Shown one piece after another: positions 1-5,258 of a stretch of 6,656 nucleotides of DNA. The notes under the pieces are model-generated. The model was given only the letters and a program-made list of their open reading frames with translations. It ran no database searches and was not told the DNA's origin. Positions within the stretch are counted from its first letter, which is position 1, and each line of letters starts with the position of its first letter. The DNA is from UBA5499 sp002426275 (lineage in GTDB: Bacteria; Bacillota; DTU084), in contig CALASN010000129.1 of NCBI GenBank assembly GCA_937888735.1, positions 1-6,656 of the forward strand, given 5' to 3'. Made by a program: the position numbers and the translations under genes.

Positions 1-127
1 ATTATCAATGTTTAGGTGTGTTTTAGCATATATTACTTTCCGAATATCAGTTAAATTAAAAATATAACTGCATAGAAACAACTTTTAATACACTCGGACG
101 TTCTTCCCACTTGACATGCCAGTCAGC

Positions 128-1228
128 TTAGCGCATAAAAATCGGATTAAATTCAGTCTTTTTAATGGCGACCGCCTCGCCGCTTGACGCGCGGACAATC
201 AACTCGGTGTTCAAAACTTTTTGTGTCAAGAGCTCAGTTCCCTTAAACTTATTGATCAGTATTTTCACCGCTTCTGCTCCCAGCTGTTCGCACGGTTGCT
301 CCACTGTAGTCAGAGACGGAATTGTAAAGTTTCCTACCGGAGCGTTATCAAAACCTACCACTGCCAACTCTTCCGGGACTTTCTTCCCTAATCGAGCAGC
401 AAGCTTCATCGCCCCAATGGCGATGAAGTCGGAAGTGAAGATTGCGGTCAGATTTGTCTTCTCCATGAACGCTGTCAGCTTCGGCTCCGCGAGCTCTCTT
501 TCATCTTCAAGGAGCAGCAGGTCGAGATCTATGTCAAGCCCCTGATTTTTTATGGCCAGGCAGTAACCCTTGAGCCTCTGCTCTACAGAGCTCACCCGCC
601 TGTCGCAGGCGATCATGCCAATCCTTCTGTGGCCGAGAGTCAAAAGATGCCGTACCGCCTCATACGAGCCTGTAAAGTTATCTGACACAACATAGTCAGT
701 GGGGATATGCGGCAGAAAACGATCCACCAGCACAAAAGGAAAGTCGCGCTCTCTGAGCTTGATGACATTTTCCTCACAGCCGGCCGGATCGAGGTAATAA
801 TAAATGATGCCTGCCACACCTTCATGGTATAGCTCATCAAGCAGGCTCCATTCGTCGGCCGCTTTCTGCGAGTTAACAAAAATGATCCTATAGCCATTTT
901 CCGCCGCTTCTCTTTCCGCTCCCTTCAGAATTCTGCCTGTGTGCGCATCTGCAATGTACGGCAGCACAAAACCGATTTGTTTTTTCCTCTTATCCGCGCT
1001 ATCCCGTACGGGAACATTCGATTTGATGAACGTGCCCTTCCCCGCTCGTCTGTACAATAAACCCTCGCGGGTGAGTTCCAGCAAAGCTTGCCGAACTGTG
1101 AAGCGACTGACATTATATTGCCGACTCAGATCCAATTCTCTGGGCAGGCAATCTCCTATCGCCCATCTGCCTCGTCTGATCTCCCCGAGCAAATCGTCTT
1201 TCACTTGTTGATATAATGGTTTTGCCAT
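128..1228 (-). CDS. GntR-family transcriptional regulator with LacI-type sugar-binding domain
   Basis: A DNA-binding repressor of 366 residues, cytoplasmic, built like B. subtilis AraR. Residues 1-70 are a GntR winged helix-turn-helix: a YQQVKDDLLGEI first helix, LPRELDLSRQYNVSRFTVRQ as the recognition region, and a GKGTF wing. From about residue 83 (KQIGFVLPYIADAHTGRILK) to the end it is a LacI/periplasmic-binding-like domain, with GHRRIGMIACD, TAIFTSDFIAIGAM and VVGFDNAPVGNFTIPSLTTV in the usual order; this part normally binds a sugar or sugar phosphate. The ATG at 1228 follows GTGGGAGAAAG, a fair ribosome binding site. It lies downstream of the catabolic genes on the same strand but is separated from them by 604 bases, so it is probably its own unit, perhaps led by the small ORF at 1379-1480. 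The family is certain. The inducer and the targets are not visible; control of the adjacent dehydratase/GH16 genes is inferred from position. Confidence 0.95.
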   Translation of the reverse strand: MAKPLYQQVKDDLLGEIRRGRWAIGDCLPRELDLSRQYNVSRFTVRQALLELTREGLLYRRAGKGTFIKSNVPVRDSADKRKKQIGFVLPYIADAHTGRILKGAEREAAENGYRIIFVNSQKAADEWSLLDELYHEGVAGIIYYYLDPAGCEENVIKLRERDFPFVLVDRFLPHIPTDYVVSDNFTGSYEAVRHLLTLGHRRIGMIACDRRVSSVEQRLKGYCLAIKNQGLDIDLDLLLLEDERELAEPKLTAFMEKTNLTAIFTSDFIAIGAMKLAARLGKKVPEELAVVGFDNAPVGNFTIPSLTTVEQPCEQLGAEAVKILINKFKGTELLTQKVLNTELIVRASSGEAVAIKKTEFNPIFMR

Positions 1229-1350
1229 CTTTCTCCCACTTCGCCAACAATACTTACGGACAGTTCGCAGCTTAATGTCCGGATTTATATAAGCGGCGTC
1301 ATCTCGACATTTGCTGGCATCAAAAGCTAACTACGTCAAATGTTAACGCA

Positions 1351-1368
1351 ATTTAACAAGTGATAGCC
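1351..1368. promoter_or_regulatory. Inverted repeat TGTTAA-N6-TTAACA, candidate second operator
   Basis: An 18-base element with perfect 6-base arms lies between the small ORF (stop at 1379) and the GntR-family gene (start at 1228). It overlaps a second inverted pair, ACATTTG (1317-1323) and CAAATGT (1347-1353). The arms resemble the half-sites of the palindrome at 1492-1504 but the spacing differs. AT-rich inverted repeats arise easily by chance, so this is only a candidate. Confidence 0.25.
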
Positions 1369-1378
1369 CCAATTGGCG

Positions 1379-1480
1379 CTAAATACTGTCAAGCATTCGG
1401 CGGTAATGCTTCTGAACGCCAAATTTCCACTCGTATCGCTCCTCGAAGCTGTTCGCCAGCCGCCACAAAGGTCCGTTCAT
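1379..1480 (-). CDS. Small ORF (33 aa) with its own promoter and ribosome binding site; possible leader peptide or remnant
   Basis: An ATG at 1480 is preceded by GGAGG with a 4-base spacer and opens 33 codons ending in TAG. The product begins MNGPLWRLANSFEERYEWKF and continues GVQKHYRRMLDSI. It is rich in aromatic residues (two W, two F, two Y) and charged residues, has no signal peptide or membrane segment, and the middle could form an amphipathic helix. A sigma-A-like promoter (1524-1551) and a perfect palindrome (1492-1504) lie immediately upstream, so the order promoter, operator-like site, ribosome binding site, ORF is complete. The regulator gene at 1228 begins 150 bases further on in the same direction, so this could be a leader ORF of its transcript. 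I do not recognise the peptide. It could also be the 5' scrap of a lost gene, as a similar scrap lies at 4786-5096, or a chance ORF. Confidence 0.4.
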   Translation of the reverse strand: MNGPLWRLANSFEERYEWKFGVQKHYRRMLDSI

Positions 1481-1491
1481 TTATCCTCCGA

Positions 1492-1504
1492 GTTAGCGGC
1501 TAAC
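1492..1504. promoter_or_regulatory. Perfect palindrome GTTAGC-G-GCTAAC, candidate operator
   Basis: Two 6-base arms flank a single central G, a shape suited to a dimeric winged-helix repressor and too tight for a useful RNA hairpin. It lies between the predicted start point (about 1517) and the ribosome binding site (1485-1489) of the small ORF, a place where bound protein would block transcription. The GntR/LacI protein encoded downstream is the obvious candidate to bind it, by autoregulation. Related half-sites (GCTAAC at 1336-1341, GTTAAC at 1352-1357 and 1613-1618) lie in the same intergenic region. Confidence 0.4.
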
Positions 1505-1523
1505 AATTTTAACTGTCCATACA

Positions 1524-1551
1524 TATATAATATACTCCGTTCAGAAGACAA
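1524..1551 (-). promoter_or_regulatory. Predicted sigma-A promoter ahead of the small ORF and GntR-family gene
   Basis: Read leftward, TTGTCT (1551-1546) is followed after 16 bases by TATATA (1529-1524), in an AT-rich stretch with several overlapping TATA-like hexamers. The start point would fall near 1517, placing the palindrome at 1492-1504 just inside the transcript. This is the best promoter I can see for the regulator at 1228; I found no good -35/-10 pair closer to that gene. Confidence 0.45.
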
Positions 1552-1637
1552 TTCCTTCCATTCCTTTAAAATATTTTTACAAACGAGTTAAAAACAATAA
1601 AAATGACTGCTAGTTAACATCGAGCAGACCTTTATGG

Positions 1638-1668
1638 CAGCGTAAAATGCCGCGCGGTATGAACGCTG
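1638..1668. repeat. Imperfect inverted repeat (hairpin) in the intergenic region
   Basis: CAGCGT (1638-1643) pairs with ACGCTG (1663-1668). Inside, after a small internal loop, ATGCC pairs with GGTAT (one G-T) around a GCGC loop; CCGCGCGG at 1650-1657 is itself palindromic. No T-tract follows on either strand, so it is not a standard terminator. Its role is unknown. Confidence 0.35.
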
Positions 1669-1708
1669 ATAAACAGACAAATCACAAAAACGGGCCTTAG
1701 CTGTCCGC

Positions 1709-1762
1709 ATATGAGTAAAGCCACCGCCCGCTTTTACTTATGGGCGATGGCTTTACTCATAT
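1709..1762. repeat. Long inverted repeat, 22-base arms and 10-base loop; possible operon-end structure
   Basis: The left arm 1709-1730 and right arm 1741-1762 match as reverse complements except for one mismatch (1724/1747) and one G-T pair (1730/1741), around the loop CTTTTACTTA. It lies 70 bases past the stop of the SDR gene, where a terminator for the leftward operon would be expected. The leftward transcript has no T-tract directly after the stem; a run of five T comes 18 bases later (1690-1686), after GCCCG, which could alternatively pair with CGGGC in the right half of the hairpin. It may be a transcript-end or stabilising hairpin, or a short dispersed palindromic element. The hairpin itself is certain; the function is not. 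Confidence 0.6.
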
Positions 1763-1832
1763 TTTAAATCTTTTGCGCTCACTGCTAGCCGCTTTCCGCG
1801 GCAAGCCGCAGGCGCGACAATAGCACAGCTTA

Positions 1833-2591
1833 TCAATTAATAACCGGATAAAGCTGGATCATGTTGCCGCCGTCAACCACAAGTTCAGCGCCTGTGGTAT
1901 TTCGCGCTTGCTCGCTGCCAAAATACCAAACTGCGTTCGCTATGTCCTCAAATTCGGCGATGTCGCCCAAGGGCGTGAAGTTAGACGGCGCGTTTTGGCA
2001 GTCATTGTAGTTATGGCGCCATCTTTCTGTCTTTATCATCCCAGGCAAAACGCAGTTGACCCTGATCCCATATCTGCCCCAATCAAGGGCCAGCGACCGG
2101 CTCAGGCCCAGGATGCCGCTTTTGGAGGCGCTGTAGGCCACTCTGTCCGGAATCGCCCTATAAGCCGTATTGGAAGAGATGAACACAATGGAACCTCTTC
2201 CTTTTTCCTTCATCTGCAGCGCCGCTTGCCTGGCAAGCATAAAATTCCAGCCCAAATTAGTGGCGATAACATCCAAGAAATCCTTTATATCTACAGTTAA
2301 GGCGTTCTGCCGGAGCCCCAAATTCGCCGCGTTCAAAACCAAAACATCCAGCAGGGAACCCCGCGCTCTGAGATCGCCGAAGATGCTCCTGACGTTTTCC
2401 TCATCATTGGTCTTCATCGCATAGCCCACAGCAGAGACAGAATATTTTTCGCGTAATTTTGCTGCAGCCTCCTGTGCGCGCTGCTTCTCGCGGCTGCCAA
2501 TGAAGACGTCATACCCTTCTTTAGCGAAACGCTCGGCGATGGCAAAACCCGTGCCGCCTGCCGCGCCTGTTACCAATACGGACTTGTTCAT
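1833..2591 (-). CDS. Short-chain dehydrogenase/reductase (SDR), classical type
   Basis: A 252-residue NAD(P)-dependent oxidoreductase of normal length for classical SDRs; soluble and cytoplasmic. Visible motifs: the cofactor loop TGAAGGTG (residues 8-15, pattern TGxxxGxG), LNAAN at 86-90 in place of the usual NNAG, N112 in the helix-4 region, ISSNTAY with the catalytic serine at about 139-140, YSASK with Y153 and K157, the PG after the active site (183-184), and the C-terminal DGG (240-242). SR at 33-34 after the second strand hints at NADP(H) preference (inference). The ATG at 2591 follows AGAGGTGG, which overlaps the stop of the dehydratase gene 9 bases upstream, so the two are almost surely cotranscribed. 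Next to a sugar-acid dehydratase and a glycosidase, it probably oxidises a sugar or reduces a keto-sugar intermediate. The exact substrate cannot be read from sequence. Confidence 0.92.
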   Translation of the reverse strand: MNKSVLVTGAAGGTGFAIAERFAKEGYDVFIGSREKQRAQEAAAKLREKYSVSAVGYAMKTNDEENVRSIFGDLRARGSLLDVLVLNAANLGLRQNALTVDIKDFLDVIATNLGWNFMLARQAALQMKEKGRGSIVFISSNTAYRAIPDRVAYSASKSGILGLSRSLALDWGRYGIRVNCVLPGMIKTERWRHNYNDCQNAPSNFTPLGDIAEFEDIANAVWYFGSEQARNTTGAELVVDGGNMIQLYPVIN

Positions 2592-2600
2592 CTTCCACCT

Positions 2601-3761
2601 CTAAAAATAAAATTCTGTCTTGGGCGGACGGATGTCCGTCAATTTCCCGGTGTAATGCCGCAGTTCATGCGGAACGTAAGGATGAGCAAGGCACGCCTCC
2701 TCGGATAGCTCAAGTCCAAGTCCCGGTTTTTGCGGAATCTTTACGCATCCGTCCTTATATTCAAGACATTCGTCTGTAAGCTGCTTTCTGTAAGCCACAT
2801 CGCTGTACATGATCTCCAAAATGCAGAAATTCGGACAGCACGCCGCCAGCTGCAGCGTGGCCGCGTTGGCCACAGGTCCTGACGGATTGTGCGGCGCAAA
2901 GGGGATGTATCTGCTTTCGGCCGCAGACGCAATCTTCTTCAACTCCATAATTCCGCCCGCATGGCTCACGTCAGGCTGAATGTAGTCTGCCGCCATCTTC
3001 TCGAACAATTGATTATAATCCCAGCGTGTGTAAAGCCTCTCCCCCGCCGCGATTGCCACCGGAGATTTCTCCCGCACAGCCCGCAACGCCTCGAGATTGT
3101 CAGGAGGAACAGGCTCTTCGAAAAACATGGGTTTGAACTGCTCAAGCTCCTTGGCAATCCCAATGGCCGTCGGGACGTTGAAACGCCCGTGTCCTTCAAT
3201 TAAAAGATCCACATCTTCCCCGACAGCCTCCCGTACCTGCGCCACGCATTCCAAGGCTTCATGCAAGGCTTTACTGGAGATATTCATGTATGCTTGGCCG
3301 AACGGATCCCACTTGAGTGCGGTGACGCCCCTGTCTTTCGCCGTCTTGGCCTTGACGGCAAACTCTGATCCGGTTTTCGCCCCCGCAAACCAGCCGTTAG
3401 CGTAGATCCGCACGCGGTCATTCACCATGCCGCCCAAGAACTGATACACAGGCACGCCCAAGGACTTGCCCAAGATATCCCACAAAGCCGTTTCCGCGGC
3501 TGAAAGCGCGGTCATCAAAACGGCTCCGCCTCGCCAATACGCATCGCGATAGATATTATGCCAATGCTTTTCTATCTCCAAGGGATTCTTTCCCTTTAAA
3601 TACTCTCCAATGTGCTCAATGGCTCCCAGCACAGCCTTTTCCTTATATTCCAGAGTCGCCTCTCCCACACCGCATATTCCCTCATCTGTGTAGAGCTTTA
3701 CAAAAATCAAGTTCGTGCGAAAAGCATCCACCACAAATGTTTTGAGCTCTGTAACCCGCAA
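2601..3761 (-). CDS. Enolase-superfamily sugar-acid dehydratase (mandelate racemase / galactonate dehydratase-like)
   Basis: A Mg-dependent enzyme expected to abstract the proton next to a carboxylate and dehydrate an aldonic acid to a 2-keto-3-deoxy acid. It has the N-terminal cap (KTFVVDAFRTNLIFVKLYTD, GVGEA) and the TIM-barrel motifs: EGHGR (residues 189-193 from the chosen start), FFEEP (214-218), AAGER (238-242), QPDVSHAGG (262-270) and APHNPSGP (289-296). Compared with E. coli DgoD these give ligands E189, E215 and E241 and catalytic H191, D264 and H291. The first ligand is Glu where DgoD has Asp. Start choice: I prefer the TTG at 3761, because AGAGGTGA lies 6 bases before it and the protein then begins (M)RVTELKTFVV, as relatives do. 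The ATG at 3779 would add six residues and has a weaker ribosome binding site. Length is 386 residues, normal. It is cotranscribed with the SDR gene. Substrate is unknown; galactonate, arabinonate or an anhydro-sugar acid are all possible. Confidence 0.93.
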   Translation of the reverse strand: MRVTELKTFVVDAFRTNLIFVKLYTDEGICGVGEATLEYKEKAVLGAIEHIGEYLKGKNPLEIEKHWHNIYRDAYWRGGAVLMTALSAAETALWDILGKSLGVPVYQFLGGMVNDRVRIYANGWFAGAKTGSEFAVKAKTAKDRGVTALKWDPFGQAYMNISSKALHEALECVAQVREAVGEDVDLLIEGHGRFNVPTAIGIAKELEQFKPMFFEEPVPPDNLEALRAVREKSPVAIAAGERLYTRWDYNQLFEKMAADYIQPDVSHAGGIMELKKIASAAESRYIPFAPHNPSGPVANAATLQLAACCPNFCILEIMYSDVAYRKQLTDECLEYKDGCVKIPQKPGLGLELSEEACLAHPYVPHELRHYTGKLTDIRPPKTEFYF

Positions 3762-3903
3762 CGCCGTCACCTCTCTCATTAGCTAAGCCAAACTTCCGGC
3801 CAAGCTGAATCAGCTATTGCACCTCATCGAAGGACCAAACGTAATCCGCTGTGAGGCAGCATCTCTGTCGTAGCCGCGCTCGTCGTCCGCTTCACTTCCA
3901 CGC
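3762..3903 (-). other. Gap between GH16 and dehydratase, possibly containing degraded coding sequence
   Basis: No intact gene is visible. Read leftward, one frame ends in ADYVWSFDEVQ then stop, and another in LPHSGLRLVLR then stop. Both look like carboxyl ends of carbohydrate enzymes, but neither has a start or an unbroken upstream frame, so at most this is debris. A small palindrome, AGCTGA-A-TCAGCT, lies at 3803-3815. There is no terminator-like hairpin with a T-tract, consistent with read-through from GH16 into the dehydratase gene. Confidence 0.3.
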
Positions 3904-4746
3904 CTACCGCGGCGTGTATCCTTCCGCGCGGTCGAACACGCGCACATAATCGACGACAAACGCGTCGTCTGTGAACGGTTCTCCTCGCGGGACGGGGACG
4001 GGTTTGTCGCTGCGATATCCCTGCACCTCGGTCGTCAGCAGGATAAACTGCGGCACCTGCGACACATCTTTCGACGCGCGCGAAACCTCCCGCCCGTCGC
4101 AGTAAAACACATATTGCTCCGGCGACCAGTCCATTCCAAAGCGGTGAAACCCATCCGGCGTATCCTTCAGCGCGTAACGGACGCGTCCTTCCTCGCGGAA
4201 CTGACTGCCATAACCGCCCATAATATTGCCGGTGGTCACGTTTCCCGTCTTAAAGCATTCCATGATGTCTGATTCCACGCCGCAGTACGCCGGGTTATAC
4301 GCCGCGCCGATGCTCGGCGACTGCGTCCAGAATGCGCTCCACATCACCTGCGGTTGGCGCTGAAATTTGCAACGGCACTCGTAATACCCGTAGCGATGCA
4401 TGAATTTCGGCTCCGGCAGCTTACCCAGCGGCCATAAATCATTTTGGTCCCACGGATTTACTCTTTCGGACTTTGGAATGTCGAAAGAATTGCTCCCCGT
4501 CTGCAGCTGCGGTGAAACGTAAAAGCCGTTCCGCTCGGTGCGGTGCAACTCAACACAGCCGTTCCCGTCCAGTACCACTCCCTGATCGGTGTAAGCGTCG
4601 AACGGCTTGCCCCAAAAATTCAGCCGAAAATCCCATTTTGTCCCGTCGAGCTCCGTGCCGTCAAACTCGTCGTGCCAGACCAATTCCCACTCGTGCCCGT
4701 CAGGAAGAATGCTGGGCTGATGCCCGTCAACCGCAAAACTTTTCAT
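3904..4746 (-). CDS. Glycoside hydrolase family 16-like protein, no signal peptide
   Basis: A predicted endo-acting beta-glycan hydrolase of 280 residues. WELVWHDEFDG (residues 20-30 from the chosen start) is the typical GH16 opening. RYGYYECRCK and WSAFWTQSP are core jelly-roll strands. GVESDIMECF carries the catalytic ExDxxE (E158 nucleophile, D160, E163 acid/base; the beta-bulge form). FHRFGMDWSPEQYVFYCDG and VVDYVRVFD close the fold. There is no hydrophobic signal sequence with either start, which is unusual because most GH16 enzymes are secreted; it may act on imported oligosaccharides. Start: the ATG at 4746 is preceded by GAGGAGGAGAGG and gives MKSFAVDGHQP. The ATG at 4779, 11 codons earlier, has AGGTGA six bases before it and is the main alternative. 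It lies directly after the gene remnant at 4786-5096 and 142 bases before the dehydratase, probably in one operon. Substrate class (agar/porphyran, carrageenan, beta-glucan or other) cannot be assigned. Confidence 0.88.
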   Translation of the reverse strand: MKSFAVDGHQPSILPDGHEWELVWHDEFDGTELDGTKWDFRLNFWGKPFDAYTDQGVVLDGNGCVELHRTERNGFYVSPQLQTGSNSFDIPKSERVNPWDQNDLWPLGKLPEPKFMHRYGYYECRCKFQRQPQVMWSAFWTQSPSIGAAYNPAYCGVESDIMECFKTGNVTTGNIMGGYGSQFREEGRVRYALKDTPDGFHRFGMDWSPEQYVFYCDGREVSRASKDVSQVPQFILLTTEVQGYRSDKPVPVPRGEPFTDDAFVVDYVRVFDRAEGYTPR

Positions 4747-4785
4747 ACATCCTCTCCTCCTCGTATCTGTCGTATTCATATAAAA

Positions 4786-5096
4786 TCACCTGCTAGGGAG
4801 CCAATACTGCGCCGGCTTCCTCTCCCTCGGCAGTACGAATGCCAGCCCGTCGCCACCTTCCCACCGCGTACTTTGAGCGTTTCAGCGAAAAAGAGCAGTG
4901 ACTGTTCCTCCTGCCGGACAGTGAAAGTTGCTCACCGGCTCTCCCAGCAATTTCCCTGTCGAAAGTTAAGCAAAAAGCTGGTCTCGCCTGGTTTCTCGAT
5001 AACGTTATGGCCGTTGTCTGCTACGTTGCGCAGCGAAACCAGGCGCGCTTGACCGTCAAAGAGAGCCTGTAAATATTTGTTGGCTAGGATAAACAT
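4786..5096 (-). pseudogene. Decayed 5' fragment of a probable carbohydrate-active protein (N-terminal beta-sandwich)
   Basis: An ATG at 5096 has a strong AAGGAG site six bases upstream and opens 54 good codons: MFILANKYLQALFDGQARLV, then SLRNVADNGHNVI and FLLNFRQGNCWESR, ending at a TGA (4932-4934). The same frame goes on after the TGA with protein-like sequence (ATFTVRQEEQSLLFFAETLK, VRGGKV) to about 4854. One shift to another frame then gives GDGLAFVLPRERKPAQYWLP followed by SR and a TGA at 4786-4788. The pattern (residue at a chain end, L-x-sL-N-ttg-n-I, later VRQE) resembles, from memory, the N-terminal beta-sandwich of large Bacillota glycosidase-like proteins. About 100 codons remain of what would be a several-hundred-residue protein. 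It holds the first position of the leftward operon, divergent from the AraC gene, and its last TGA overlaps the AGGTGA before GH16. One nonsense codon plus one frameshift plus truncation argue for a pseudogene; a short 54-residue product is possible. Confidence 0.6.
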
Positions 5097-5158
5097 GACG
5101 CGCTCCTTCCTTTTTTCTTATTTACAGGAACGCTCATCGTTGCTTTTTAAGATATCTT

Positions 5159-5187
5159 ATGATATCCTATGCCCAGATCATAGTCTA
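5159..5187 (-). promoter_or_regulatory. Predicted promoter of the leftward GH16 operon
   Basis: Read leftward, TAGACT (5187-5182) is separated by 17 bases from TATCAT (5164-5159), four and five matches to the sigma-A consensus. The perfect 10-base palindrome AAGATATCTT (5149-5158) sits directly downstream, over the likely start point, as an operator could. The ATG of the remnant gene is about 55 bases further on. Prediction by eye only. Confidence 0.4.
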
Positions 5188-5203
5188 AAACGAGTTCATA
5201 ATA

Positions 5204-5241
5204 TATCATATTCTTATCATCTTTTTTAGAAATCTTATCTT
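5204..5241 (+). promoter_or_regulatory. Phased TATC-type direct repeats before the AraC-family gene
   Basis: TATCATATTCT (5204-5214) is followed immediately by TATCATCTTTT (5215-5225), 9 of 11 identical, and TATCTT recurs at 5236. The spacings, 11 and 21 bases, correspond to about one and two helical turns. AraC-family proteins commonly bind direct repeats on one face of the helix, so this may be an operator; the TATCAT units could also serve as -10 boxes for the AraC gene, although I see no convincing -35. Confidence 0.35.
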
Positions 5242-5258
5242 CAGAAGGAGAGATGACA

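Larger units (their letters stand above)
1229..1832. other. 604-base intergenic region without a full-size gene
   Basis: Contents: ribosome binding site of the regulator (just above 1228), the two inverted repeats near 1317-1368, the 33-codon ORF (1379-1480) with its palindrome and promoter, an AT-rich stretch at 1500-1620, the hairpin at 1638-1668, the long inverted repeat at 1709-1762, and a GC-rich block at 1775-1820 with small self-complementary pieces (GCCGC/GCGGC). A plus-strand frame of 72 codons at 1373-1591 begins with TTG, has no convincing ribosome binding site or protein-like composition, and lies over the minus-strand control elements, so I do not call it. Confidence 0.6.

Noticed and set aside
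1..127. Terminator or gene after the GntR-family regulator
   Set aside because: Only an AT-rich stretch with very short self-complementary pieces (AGTTA/TAACT near 49-68, TGAC/GTCA near 108-126); no stem with T-tract and no frame worth calling.
1373..1591. 72-codon plus-strand frame in the intergenic region
   Set aside because: It begins with TTG without a convincing ribosome binding site, its product has no recognisable composition, and it overlies a minus-strand promoter, palindrome and small ORF.
2889..3405. Frames of about 100 codons within the dehydratase gene on both strands
   Set aside because: Shadows of a clearly recognised enzyme gene; no family resemblance of their own.
4473..5052. 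Plus-strand frames of 107 and 169 codons across the GH16 start and upstream region
   Set aside because: They run antisense to GH16 and to the remnant, are rich in R, P and S as expected for shadow frames in GC-rich DNA, and lack ribosome binding sites.
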